A stretch of 64,000 nucleotides of DNA, from contig JAPPBY010000033.1 in NCBI GenBank assembly GCA_026702615.1, positions 223,100 to 287,099 of the forward strand, in the 5' to 3' direction. A model generated the notes under the pieces. It did not search any database and was not told the origin of the DNA. It was given only the letters and a program-made list of their open reading frames with translations. This DNA is from Chloroflexota bacterium. Lineage in GTDB: Bacteria > Chloroflexota > Dehalococcoidia > Tepidiformales > Tepidiformaceae. The number at the start of each line of letters is the position of its first letter. Within the stretch, counting starts at the first letter, position 1. Positions 49,743 to 58,517 of this stretch are shown here, one piece after another. Made by a program: the position numbers and the translations under genes.

Positions 49743-50510
49743 ATGAGCGAAGCGGCGGAGCTGTTCGACCTGAGCGGGAAGGTGGCGCTCGTGACGGGCG
49801 GAAGCCGGGGGCTGGGAGCGGCGATGGTGCGCAGCTTCGCGCGGGCGGGGGCGGACGTGGTGATCGCGAGCCGCAAGCTGGATTCGTGCGAGGCGCTGGC
49901 GAAGGAGGTGCGGGCGGAGACGGGGCAGCGGGCGCTGCCGGTGTCGTGCCACGTGGGGGAGTGGGAGCAGCTGGACGCGCTGGCGGAGAGGGCCTATGAG
50001 GAGTTCGGCAAGGTCGACGTGCTCGTCAACAACGCGGGGCTGTCGCCCCTCTACGACCACGTCAGCAACGTGAGCGAAGCGCTCTACGACAAGGTGCTGG
50101 ACGTGAACCTGAAGGGTCCGTTCCGGCTGACCGCGAACATCGCGACGCGCATGGCGGAGGGGGACGGGGGCTCGGTGATCATGGTGTCGAGCACGGCCTC
50201 CCAGAGCCCAGGTCCGAACGCGCTTGCCTACGGCGCCGCGAAGGCAGGCCTGAACAACCTGACGATCGGGTTCGCGCGCACGTTCGCCCCGAAAGTGCGG
50301 GTGAACTGCATCATCCCGGGGCCGTTCCTGACCGACATCTCGAAGGCATGGGACATGGAGGCGTTCGAGGAGCGGGCGGCGAGCACGATCCTGCTGGCGC
50401 GGGGCGGACAGGCGGAGGAGATCGTGGGGGCGGCGCTCTACTTCGCCTCGGAGGCGTCCAGCTTCACGACGGGGGCCCTGCTGACCGTTTCGGGAGGCTC
50501 GGCGAGGTAG
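49743..50510 (+). CDS. Short-chain dehydrogenase/reductase (SDR)
   Basis: The protein has 255 aa, classical SDR. The cofactor motif is 'TGGSRGLG' (18-25), 'NNAG' is at ~96-99, and the catalytic set is Ser150, Tyr163 and Lys167 in 'SSTASQSPGPNALAYGAAKAG'. The basic residues after the second strand ('ASRK') would favour NADP(H). It oxidises or reduces a hydroxyl or keto group. The start has GAAGGGGGCGTC before the ATG, and a TATCAT box lies about 25 bp upstream. Confidence 0.95.
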   Translation: MSEAAELFDLSGKVALVTGGSRGLGAAMVRSFARAGADVVIASRKLDSCEALAKEVRAETGQRALPVSCHVGEWEQLDALAERAYEEFGKVDVLVNNAGLSPLYDHVSNVSEALYDKVLDVNLKGPFRLTANIATRMAEGDGGSVIMVSSTASQSPGPNALAYGAAKAGLNNLTIGFARTFAPKVRVNCIIPGPFLTDISKAWDMEAFEERAASTILLARGGQAEEIVGAALYFASEASSFTTGALLTVSGGSAR

Positions 50511-50542
50511 CCGAATCGGCTCCAGGGGCCGTCATACTCGCT

Positions 50543-50551
50543 TGCTATAAT
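50543..50551 (+). promoter_or_regulatory. Extended -10 promoter (TGC-TATAAT) of the P450 at 50616
   Basis: TGCTATAAT is a perfect extended -10 element. There is no good -35 at the expected distance, as is common for extended -10 promoters. The 5' leader would be about 58 nt. Confidence 0.6.
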
Positions 50552-50615
50552 CTCCAGCACTTTCCAGCAACGGCAGGGCCGGAGCCTCCTGTGTCCGGCC
50601 CGAAAGGGACCAACG

Positions 50616-51956
50616 ATGGCCGCGAACCGAGAAGACTTCGAAGCGATGCCCCAGGCGGCGTGCCCGATGAGCGTGGGAGAGGTCGACCTCTTCGCGCCGG
50701 GCGCCCAGGAGCACTGGTACGACTCCTACAAGCTGCTTCAGGCGGAGGAGCCGGTGCTGCGGCTGCCCGGCCAGGGCTACGAGCCGGGCGCGGACGCCTT
50801 CGTGCTCACGAAATACGAGGACATCCGCAAGGTGGTGCGCGATCCGGACCTGTTCCCGTCGCGCACCGGGCCGGGCGCCTCGGGCACGAGCAAAATTCAC
50901 GATGAGATCTTCGAGGAAGAGGGTTTCGGCGAGGTGGTGACGGCGCGGGACCGGCTGCGGCCCGACATCGAGACCCACAAGCTGCACCGCGAGACGCTGA
51001 CGGAGCCGTGGGTGGGCGCCTCGGGGGCGCTCCAGCACCGCGACATGATCACGGCGCACGCCAACCGGCTGATGGACAACTGGATCGACAAGGGCGAGGT
51101 CGAGTTCGTGACCGAGTTCGCGGCGCCGCTGCCGCAGGCCGTGATCTCGACGATCCTCGGGTTCCCGCTTGAGGACATGCCGATGACGAAGAAGTGGGAA
51201 GAGGCGCAGGTGCGCCGCTTCGTCTACGGCTTCGGCCCGAAGAGCCAGATGGAGGACCCGGACGAGGAGGACAATGCCAAGGCCCTCGTCGCGTTCAACC
51301 GCTACATCCAGGAGCAGATCGACGAGAAGCGGCGCAACCCCAAGGACGACATGATCACGTTCCTGACGCAGGTCGAGTACCAGGGCCAGCCGCTGGCCGA
51401 CGGCGACATCATCAGCGTGGTCTCGGGGATGCACATCGGCGGGAACGAGACAACGCAGTACGCGCTCACCTCAGAGGCGATGTTGCTCGCCCAGCACCCC
51501 GAGATCGTCGAGGAGCTGCGGGCGGATCGCTCGAAGGTGCGCTTCTTCGTGGAGGAGGCGCTGCGGCTGTACGCGCCGACGCAGGGGCTCTCGGGCCGCA
51601 TGGTGGCGCGCGATACGGAGATCCGCGGCGTCAAGATCCCGGCGGGGTCGCTGCTGCACCTCCGCTGGGCCGCCGCGAACCGCGACCCGGAGCTGTGCGA
51701 GGCGCCGGACGAGATCCGGCTCGACCGCAAGAGCCCGGGCAAGCACCTGACGTTCTCGATCCGGCCGCGGGGCTGCCCCGGGGCGGGGCTCTCACGCCTG
51801 GAGCAGAACATCGCCGTGGACGTGATGCTGGACCGCATCGACGAGCTGAAGCTGGCCACGTCCAAGAACGACTTCAAGCACCAGCCGGGGATCATGCTGG
51901 GGCTGTACGAGCTGCACCTGGAGTTCACGAAGGCACGGGAGGCCGTGCCGGCTTAG
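50616..51956 (+). CDS. Cytochrome P450 with atypical heme-binding loop
   Basis: The protein has 446 aa. The I-helix motif is 'GGNETT' (275-280), ExxR is Glu314-Arg317 in 'EEALRLY', and the heme loop is 'FSIRPRGCPGAG' with ligand Cys387. The usual Gly at the fourth position of FxxGxxxCxG is Arg here, while the Cys and following Gly are kept. It is not close to the other two P450s in the window. It has its own extended -10 promoter and stands alone between an SDR gene and the convergent carboxyltransferase gene. Confidence 0.93.
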   Translation: MAANREDFEAMPQAACPMSVGEVDLFAPGAQEHWYDSYKLLQAEEPVLRLPGQGYEPGADAFVLTKYEDIRKVVRDPDLFPSRTGPGASGTSKIHDEIFEEEGFGEVVTARDRLRPDIETHKLHRETLTEPWVGASGALQHRDMITAHANRLMDNWIDKGEVEFVTEFAAPLPQAVISTILGFPLEDMPMTKKWEEAQVRRFVYGFGPKSQMEDPDEEDNAKALVAFNRYIQEQIDEKRRNPKDDMITFLTQVEYQGQPLADGDIISVVSGMHIGGNETTQYALTSEAMLLAQHPEIVEELRADRSKVRFFVEEALRLYAPTQGLSGRMVARDTEIRGVKIPAGSLLHLRWAAANRDPELCEAPDEIRLDRKSPGKHLTFSIRPRGCPGAGLSRLEQNIAVDVMLDRIDELKLATSKNDFKHQPGIMLGLYELHLEFTKAREAVPA

Positions 51957-51966
51957 GGACTCACAT

Positions 51967-53568
51967 TCAGGGGCGGACGGCGCGCTTGGGGCGGCTGGCG
52001 AGCCGCGCGAGGGCGGGCTGCGCGAGCTTCACGAACGTGCAGGCGAGACGGCGCGTATCGCGCGGGTCGATCAGATCGATGACATCGCCGCGGTGGGCGG
52101 CGCGGAAGGGGGAGCGGAGGCGGAGGAGGCGCTCCTCGATGGCCTCGCGGTGGGCGTCGGGATCGGTGGCGGCCTCGATTTCGCGGCGGTAGGCGGCGGC
52201 CACGCCGCCCTCGATGGGGATGCCGCCCCACTCGCCCGCGGGCCAGCCGAAGCGCAGGTTGAGTCCGTTGGGGATGCCCACACTGTTCGGGGCGTCGGCG
52301 GCGACGCCGTAAGACTTGCGCACGTTGAACTCGATCTTGGGCACGCCCGCCTCGGCGCTGGCGATGAGAGCACGCACGCCCCGGCGCATCGTCGCCTTGC
52401 GCTCGGCGTGGGAGCCGAGCATGAAGCCGGGCATATCGAGGAAGATGAGGAGGGGCAGGTTGAAGGTGTCGCAGAGGTCGACGAAGTGGGTGTACTTGTC
52501 GGCCACGTCCCCATCCATGGCGCCGGCGAGCTTCATCGGATCACTGGCGAGGACGCCGACGGGGTAGCCGTCGAGGCGGGCGAAGGCGGTGATGATGGCG
52601 CCGGCGTAGTGGCGGCGCATCTCGAAGAACTCGCCGTTGTCGACGACGTGTGAAACGAGGGTGCGCATGTTGTAGCCGCGCTTGCGGTTGGGCGGGATGA
52701 GGTTGAGCAGCGCCTCGGGGCAGCGGTCGGGCGGGTCGCCGGTCTCGACGCGGGGGGCGACGTCGCCGGTCGTGTTGGGGAGGTAGGAGAGGAAGCGCTT
52801 GATCTGGTCGAAGGCGTCCTCCTCGGACTCGGCCTCGTTGTCGACCTGACCACTCTCGTGGACGTGCATCTTCGCGCCGCCGAGGGCTTCCTTGTCGAGG
52901 TCCTCGCCGATGGCGCGGCGCACGACGGGCGGGCCGGAGGGGAAGATCTGGGACTGGCCCTTCACCATGACGGTGAAGTGGGACATGAGGGCGAAGGCGG
53001 CGGGGGCACCGGCGACAGAGCCCATGATGCCGGCGGCGACGGGGACGGTGCGCAGCATCTCGACGGCGCGCCACCACATGTCGCCGGCGGGGAGGCCCAT
53101 GTGGCCTTCGGCCTCGTCGGCCTTGGAGCTGTGGCCGACACCCTCGACGAGCTGGACGTAGGGGATGCCGTACTGGACGGCGAGCGGCTGCATGAAGTCG
53201 CGGGGGTGCTTGCGGACGTTGTGGGGGCTGCCGCCGGAGATGGTGAAGTCGTCGCCGCCGATGGCGACGGGGCGCCCGTCGAGCTCGGCGAGGCCCATGA
53301 CGTAGGCGCCCGGCGTGAAGCCGATGAGGTTGCCGTCTGCGTCGTACTCGGCGGCGCCGACCATGGGTCCGGCCTCGACGAAGCTGCCGGGGTCGACCAT
53401 CTTCTCGATGCGCTCGCGGACGGTGTAGCGGCCGCCCGCGTGCTGGCGCTCGATCCGCTCGGGCCCGCCCATCTCGCGACCGAGCCCGCGGATGTACTCG
53501 ATATCGGCGATGGCAAGCTCCCAGGGCATGCCGGGCTTCCAGCTTTCGCGGTTCGGATCGACAGGCAT
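51967..53568 (-). CDS. Acyl-CoA carboxylase, carboxyltransferase (beta) subunit
   Basis: The ATG at 53568 (533 aa) matches the family start; the longer frame is antisense to the next P450. The N-half has 'GGRYTVRERIEKMVDPGSF' and 'GGDDFTISGGS'; the acyl-CoA site is in 'MGSVAGAPAAFALMSHFTVM', with 'LGGAKMHVHESGQVDNEA'. The C-half carboxybiotin region is in 'DMPGFMLGSHAERKATMRRG'. It transfers CO2 from biotin to an acyl-CoA such as propionyl- or acetyl-CoA. The biotin carboxylase/carrier partner is not in the window. Confidence 0.94.
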   Translation of the reverse strand: MPVDPNRESWKPGMPWELAIADIEYIRGLGREMGGPERIERQHAGGRYTVRERIEKMVDPGSFVEAGPMVGAAEYDADGNLIGFTPGAYVMGLAELDGRPVAIGGDDFTISGGSPHNVRKHPRDFMQPLAVQYGIPYVQLVEGVGHSSKADEAEGHMGLPAGDMWWRAVEMLRTVPVAAGIMGSVAGAPAAFALMSHFTVMVKGQSQIFPSGPPVVRRAIGEDLDKEALGGAKMHVHESGQVDNEAESEEDAFDQIKRFLSYLPNTTGDVAPRVETGDPPDRCPEALLNLIPPNRKRGYNMRTLVSHVVDNGEFFEMRRHYAGAIITAFARLDGYPVGVLASDPMKLAGAMDGDVADKYTHFVDLCDTFNLPLLIFLDMPGFMLGSHAERKATMRRGVRALIASAEAGVPKIEFNVRKSYGVAADAPNSVGIPNGLNLRFGWPAGEWGGIPIEGGVAAAYRREIEAATDPDAHREAIEERLLRLRSPFRAAHRGDVIDLIDPRDTRRLACTFVKLAQPALARLASRPKRAVRP

Positions 53569-53712
53569 GGGGCGGGGCTCCTGCGCGGTTTCTCGAACGC
53601 TACGCGATAGGGGGCCGGGACGCACCGTCTGCGCGCCGCGGAACCGGCAAACGGCTACCATGACGCGCGAATCTGCTTGCGGCGCGCGGCGTCGGGGGCA
53701 GGAGGACGAGCG

Positions 53713-54984
53713 ATGACGATGACGAAACCGGAGATCGATCCGGAGATCTTCTTCAGCAGGGAGTACCAGGACGACCCGTACCCGACGCTGAAGCTGCTGC
53801 GCGACCACCACCCGGTCTACTACAACCCGATCGGGGACAACTGGATGATCACGCGCTACGACGACGTCTGTGCGGCTTTCCGGGACCTGGAGAACTACTC
53901 GGCGCAGCCGAACGCGCTCGGCATCGGCGCGGTCTTCGGGCCGACGCTAATGGAGTACGACGGGGAGCAGCACAACAAGCTGCGCAACATCGTGGCGCCC
54001 GAGTTCGTGGGGCGGAAGCTGGATGCGCTGCTGCCCATCATCGAGCGCAACTCGATCGCGCTCATCGAGAAGTACACGGAGAAGCACGCGCGCCGCATCG
54101 CCGAGGAGGCGGCGAAGACGGGGGTCATCGACATCGTCGACGACTTCGCCACGCGGCTGCCGCTGAACGTCATCCTCGACGTGCTGGACCTGCCACAGGA
54201 CGCCCACGACATGTTCCACAAGTGGTACCCGGCGATGATGAACGGCATCGGTGGACCACCCGACATCCGGGCAGCGGGGATCAAGGCGAACCAGGAGTAC
54301 CACGACTACCTGGAGCCGCTGCTGCAGGAGCGCAGCAAGAACCCCGGGGACGACCTCATCTCGCGCCTGTGCGTGGCGGAGGTGGACGGGCACCGGATGA
54401 CGTTCCAGGAGATCAAGTCGTTCGCGAGCCTGCTGCTGGTGGCGGGCGCAGAGACGACGGACAAGGCGATCGCGAACCTCTGGTACCAGATGCTGGCGAA
54501 CCCGGAGCAGTGGGAGCTGGTGCGCAACGACCCGTCGCTGCTCGACCGCGCTTTCACGGAGATGATGCGCGTGCATCCGCCCTCGGGCGGGCAGGCGCGC
54601 CGCGCGATCCACGACATTCCCTTCCCCGAGTACGGGGTGACCATCCCGGAAGGGGCGTACGTGAACCTCTCGATCTACGGGGGGAACCGGGACGAGCGCG
54701 TGTTCACGAACCCGGACAAGTTCGACGTCATGCGTTCCGACCTGTACGTGGGACGAGCGCTGCGGGCGGGGTACCACGACAACGGGCAGGCGAGCCACCT
54801 CGGCTTCGGGCTGGGGAAGCACTTCTGCGTGGGCTACCAGCTGGCGCAGACGGAGACGGTGATCGGCAGCCGCATGCTGATGGACGTGATGCGCAACCCG
54901 CGCTTCAAGCCGGGCTCCGACCCGAAGCCGATCGCGATCAGCCTCGATCCGTGGGAGCTCTGGATCGAGTTCGACCCGGCCTAG
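53713..54984 (+). CDS. Cytochrome P450
   Basis: The ATG at 53713 (423 aa) has CAGGAGG 7 nt before it. The I-helix is 'AGAETT' (244-249), ExxR is 'EMMR' (283-286), and the heme loop is 'FGLGKHFCVG' with Cys372. It is a paralog of the P450 at 3232-4557 ('GNRDERVF', 'HLGFG.G.HFC.GY'). It starts a plus-strand pair with the flavin/Fe-S dehydrogenase, whose ATG is 4 bp after its stop, so the two probably act on the same compound. Confidence 0.95.
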   Translation: MTMTKPEIDPEIFFSREYQDDPYPTLKLLRDHHPVYYNPIGDNWMITRYDDVCAAFRDLENYSAQPNALGIGAVFGPTLMEYDGEQHNKLRNIVAPEFVGRKLDALLPIIERNSIALIEKYTEKHARRIAEEAAKTGVIDIVDDFATRLPLNVILDVLDLPQDAHDMFHKWYPAMMNGIGGPPDIRAAGIKANQEYHDYLEPLLQERSKNPGDDLISRLCVAEVDGHRMTFQEIKSFASLLLVAGAETTDKAIANLWYQMLANPEQWELVRNDPSLLDRAFTEMMRVHPPSGGQARRAIHDIPFPEYGVTIPEGAYVNLSIYGGNRDERVFTNPDKFDVMRSDLYVGRALRAGYHDNGQASHLGFGLGKHFCVGYQLAQTETVIGSRMLMDVMRNPRFKPGSDPKPIAISLDPWELWIEFDPA

Positions 54985-54988
54985 GGCC

Positions 54989-57979
54989 ATGCCACCCGCC
55001 GGGACGGTCGCGGGGCGCACGATCGAGGGAGAAACGCCCTCGACGTTCGCGACGGTCACGCGCGCACGGGAGCTCCTGCACGGGGGTGAGGAAGCGCTGA
55101 CCCCGCTTGCGCGCGACCTGGCGGCGGGGCTGTCGGGCGGCGCGGGGGACGTCGAGGTCGACCGGTACCGTCGGCTGCTCTACGCGACGGACGCCTCGAT
55201 TTACGAGATGGAGCCGGTGGCAGTCGTCTACCCGCGCTCGACGGCGGACGTGCAGCACGCGATGCGGGTGGCGGGGAAGCACGGCGTGCCCGTGCTGCCC
55301 CGGGGCGGGGGCACGAGCCTCTCGGGGCAGGGGGTGAACCACGCCATCGTCCTCGACTTTACGCTGCACATGGCGGGGGTTCTCGGGATCGACGCGGAGA
55401 GCGGCACGGCGCGGGTGCAGCCGGGCGTTGTGCTCTCCGAGCTGAACAAAGCGCTGCGGCCGCACGGCCTGCAGTACCCCATCGACCCCTCGACGGCGAA
55501 TCGCGCCACGATCGGCGGGGGCGTGGGGAACAACTCGTGCGGGGCGCACTCGGGGGTGTACGGCAAGACCGTCGACAACGTGGTCGCGCTCGAAGTCGTG
55601 CTGGCGGACGGGTCGAAGGCGGCGCTGGAGGCGCTGAACGAAGACGAGGCGGCGGAGCGGGGCGGCCGCGAGGGGCTGGAAGGGGACATTTACCGGGGAG
55701 TACGGGCGATCGCGCGGGAGCACCGGGCGGAGGTAGAGAAGCGCTTCCCGAAGATCCTGCGGCGGGTCTCCGGGTACAACCTCGACGAGGTGGGGGAGGA
55801 CGGGCCGCTCAATCTCGCGAAGCTGGTGGTGGGGTCGGAGGGGACGCTCGCGACGGTGACCGAGGCGACGGTGCGGGTCGTGCCCATCCCGCCGGTGAAG
55901 ATGCTCACCGCGCTGCACTTCCGGACGGTCGTCGAGGCAGCTGCGGCGACGGTCCGGGCGAACGCGCACGGGCCTTCCGCGGTCGAGCTCGTGGACGACA
56001 CGATCATCGAGCGCTGCCGGGAGAGCGCCGGCTTCCGCAGCCTGGTCGAGTTCGTGGAGGGGGAGCCGGGGGCGCTGCTGCTGGTCGAGTTCGCGGGGGA
56101 GCGGGTAGAGGAGGTGGAGGGGAAGGTCGGGGAGTTGCGGGCGGACCTCGTGGGGGAGGAAGGGGCGTACGCGGCGGTGGTGGCGCGGGAGGCGGCGGAG
56201 CAGCAACGCATGTGGCGCATGCGGGAGGCGGGGCTGGGGCTGCTGATGAGTCTGCGGGGCGACGCCAAGCCGGCCTCGTTCGTGGAGGACACGGCGGTCG
56301 CGCCGGAGCGGCTGGCCGAGTACGTGGCGCGTTTCGACGCACTCGTGCGGGCGCGAGGGCTGCGTCCCGCGTACTACGGACACGCGAGCGTGGGCTGCCT
56401 GCACATCCGGCCGGTGGTCGACCTGAAGGACGCGGAGGGGCTGGCGAACGCGGAAGGGCTGGCGGAGGAGATCGCCGACCTCGTGCTGGAGTTCGGCGGG
56501 TCGCTCAGCGGGGAGCACGGGGACGGCATCGTGCGGGGGGTGTTCACGGAGCGCATGTTCGGCCCGGAACTCACGCGGGCGTTCCGCGAACTGAAGGCGC
56601 TGTGGGACCCGCAGGGGCTGCTGAACCCGGGGAAGATCGTCGACACGCCGCCCTTCGCCGACAACCTGCGGCTGAGCCCTTCGACCGTAAACGCGGAGTT
56701 GCACACTGACCTCGATTTTGCGTTCGAGGGTGGGCTGGCGCGGGCGGCGGAGCAGTGCAACGGGCAGGGCGCCTGCCGGAAGCTCGACGGCGGGATGTGC
56801 CCGTCGTTCATGGTGACGGGCGACGAGGAGCACTCGACGCGGGGACGGGCGAACCTGCTCCGCCAGGCGCTGAACGGGGCGCTGCCGCTCGAAGACCTGA
56901 CAAGCGAGCGCATGCACGAGGCGCTCGACCTGTGCGTCGAGTGCAAGGCGTGCAAGACGGAGTGCCCCTCGGGGGTCGACTTCGCGAAGCTCAAGTACGA
57001 GGTGCAGGCGCAGGCGAGCGCGGCGCATGGGGCGCCCGTGCGCGACCGCGCCTTTGCGCGCATCCGCAGCTTGAGCGCCCTCGCGAGCCCCTTCGGGCCG
57101 CTCGCGAACGCGGTCGCACGGCTGGGGCCGGCGCGGGCGCTGCTGGAGCGCGCGGGCGGTATCGACCGGCGCCGGCCGCTGCCGGCGTTCGCGGCGCAGC
57201 GGTTCGGGCGGTGGTGGTCACGGCGGACGGCCCCGCGGGGAGAGGCGCCCCGCGGGGAGGCCGTGTACCTGGCCGACACCTTCACGGAGTACTTCCACCC
57301 CGAGGTTGGGCGGGCGGCGGTGCGGGTACTGGAGGCGCTGGGGTACGCGGTAACGGTCGTGCCGAAGCTGGAGTGCTGCGGGCGTCCGGCGATCTCGAAG
57401 GGACAGCTGGGGCTGGCGCGGGGCTGGGCGGAGGCGAACGTGGCGCGGCTGGAGCCGTACGCGCGGCGGGGCGTCCCCATCGTCGGGACGGAGCCGTCCT
57501 GCCTGCTCACGCTTCGCGACGAGTACCGCGACCTGCTCGAGGGGGAGGGGGCGGAGGCGGTCGCGGGGCAGGCGGTGCTGCTGGACGAGCTGGTCGCGCA
57601 GGTGGCGCAGGAGGACGAGGGGGTTAGGGACCGCTTCACGGCAGGGGCGGGCGGTGAGGTGCTGGTCCATGCTCACTGCCACCAGAAGGCGCTGGCGGGT
57701 GCGGAGCCGTCGCTGCGAGCACTTGAGGCGGCCGGGTACGCGCCATCACTGGTGGAGTCAGGGTGCTGCGGGATGGCGGGGTCGTTCGGGTTCGAGCAGG
57801 AGCACTACGAGGTCTCGCGCGAGATGGGCGCGTACCGGCTCTTCCCGGCGGTGGAGGCGGCGGACGGGGCGGTCGCGGTAGCCGTCACGGGGGTGTCGTG
57901 CCGGCAACAGATCGGGCACTTCACCTCGCGCACACCGCGTCACGTCGCGGAGCTGCTGGCGGAGGCGCTGGGAGATTAA
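54989..57979 (+). CDS. FAD-linked oxidase fused to Fe-S/CCG domains (GlcD-GlcF/YdiJ-like 2-hydroxyacid dehydrogenase)
   Basis: The protein has 996 aa. Residues ~60-260 form the FAD_binding_4 (PCMH) domain ('RGGGTSLSGQG', 'GNNSCGAHSGVYGKTVDN'). FAD-oxidase C follows to ~560 ('GHASVGCLHIRP', 'GSLSGEHGDGIVRG'). Fe-S motifs are 'CNGQGACRKLDGGMCPSF' and 'CVECKACKTECPSG'. Two CCG motifs lie near the C-terminus ('LECCGRP', 'SGCCGMAGSFG'). It resembles YdiJ/D-2-hydroxyglutarate- or D-lactate-type dehydrogenases feeding electrons to quinone. Coupling to a P450 gene by a 4-bp gap is unusual and may mean it handles an oxidised product. Confidence 0.93.
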   Translation: MPPAGTVAGRTIEGETPSTFATVTRARELLHGGEEALTPLARDLAAGLSGGAGDVEVDRYRRLLYATDASIYEMEPVAVVYPRSTADVQHAMRVAGKHGVPVLPRGGGTSLSGQGVNHAIVLDFTLHMAGVLGIDAESGTARVQPGVVLSELNKALRPHGLQYPIDPSTANRATIGGGVGNNSCGAHSGVYGKTVDNVVALEVVLADGSKAALEALNEDEAAERGGREGLEGDIYRGVRAIAREHRAEVEKRFPKILRRVSGYNLDEVGEDGPLNLAKLVVGSEGTLATVTEATVRVVPIPPVKMLTALHFRTVVEAAAATVRANAHGPSAVELVDDTIIERCRESAGFRSLVEFVEGEPGALLLVEFAGERVEEVEGKVGELRADLVGEEGAYAAVVAREAAEQQRMWRMREAGLGLLMSLRGDAKPASFVEDTAVAPERLAEYVARFDALVRARGLRPAYYGHASVGCLHIRPVVDLKDAEGLANAEGLAEEIADLVLEFGGSLSGEHGDGIVRGVFTERMFGPELTRAFRELKALWDPQGLLNPGKIVDTPPFADNLRLSPSTVNAELHTDLDFAFEGGLARAAEQCNGQGACRKLDGGMCPSFMVTGDEEHSTRGRANLLRQALNGALPLEDLTSERMHEALDLCVECKACKTECPSGVDFAKLKYEVQAQASAAHGAPVRDRAFARIRSLSALASPFGPLANAVARLGPARALLERAGGIDRRRPLPAFAAQRFGRWWSRRTAPRGEAPRGEAVYLADTFTEYFHPEVGRAAVRVLEALGYAVTVVPKLECCGRPAISKGQLGLARGWAEANVARLEPYARRGVPIVGTEPSCLLTLRDEYRDLLEGEGAEAVAGQAVLLDELVAQVAQEDEGVRDRFTAGAGGEVLVHAHCHQKALAGAEPSLRALEAAGYAPSLVESGCCGMAGSFGFEQEHYEVSREMGAYRLFPAVEAADGAVAVAVTGVSCRQQIGHFTSRTPRHVAELLAEALGD

Positions 57980-57994
57980 GGGAGGTCGGGCCAA

Positions 57995-58447
57995 TCAGGA
58001 GCGGTCAGGCCGGGGCCGGGTGAGGCGGTCCCACTGCTGCTCATCCGTCACGACGGATGGGCTTACTGGCTGGGCGCGCAGCTGCTCCATCAGGCCCACC
58101 AGGCGACCTACATCGCCAATGCCGTCCTGGACGGAGACTTCCGGTTGCCAGTCCTCGTAGTAGTTTTGATGCAGGGAACTCGCGATGCTGAAGAGCCGCC
58201 GCAACTCAGGATTGCCGGCGTCGTCAGCAAGTTGGGCAGCGACAAGGAAGAGAAGCCCGTGGTTGTGGTGATTCCAGCCGCGACGCTCAGCGGCGGCCTT
58301 CATAGCGTGGGCGGCAGCGCCCCAGGCTTTTTCGGATGCCTGCAGGCGGTCGCCCTTGTCGAACTCCTCCTGCGCTTGCCCGAGCAGGCGCAGGCTCAGA
58401 CCGGCATACTTCTCTTCGTTTTCGCGCTGCTCGCTGGCCGTGACCAT
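57995..58447 (-). CDS. PaREP1-family (HEPN-like) protein
   Basis: I choose the ATG at 58447 (150 aa), because a good -35/-10 pair lies inside the slightly longer frame that begins at 58483. The protein is helical: 'LLGQAQEEFDKGDRLQASEK', 'AWGAAAHAMKAAAERRGWNH', 'FSIASSLHQNYYEDW'. This 'sWGAaaHa.Ka.Ae.RGw..H' pattern is that of PaREP1 proteins, first known from archaea and related to HEPN four-helix domains. The function is unknown. It is convergent with the flavin dehydrogenase gene, and its codon use is milder in GC than its neighbours. Confidence 0.8.
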   Translation of the reverse strand: MVTASEQRENEEKYAGLSLRLLGQAQEEFDKGDRLQASEKAWGAAAHAMKAAAERRGWNHHNHGLLFLVAAQLADDAGNPELRRLFSIASSLHQNYYEDWQPEVSVQDGIGDVGRLVGLMEQLRAQPVSPSVVTDEQQWDRLTRPRPDRS

Positions 58448-58465
58448 CTTTGTTTCCCGCCTGGG

Positions 58466-58494
58466 ATCATAAATGCTCCCCACAAGCAGATCAA
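58466..58494 (-). promoter_or_regulatory. Sigma70-type promoter of the PaREP1-like gene
   Basis: On the minus strand TTGATC (58489-58494), a 17-bp spacer and TATGAT (58466-58471) make one of the best two-box promoters in the window. Transcription would start just upstream of the ATG at 58447, which supports that start. Confidence 0.65.
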
Positions 58495-58517
58495 CATGCG
58501 CCTTCGGCTTGGGGCCG

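Noticed and set aside
55228..57682. Several long minus-strand frames across the flavin/Fe-S dehydrogenase
   Set aside because: They are antisense shadows; the plus-strand protein has complete FAD, Fe-S and CCG motifs.
58448..58483. N-terminal extension of the PaREP1-like protein (start at 58483)
   Set aside because: The best -10 box lies inside this segment, so transcripts from that promoter could not include the start.
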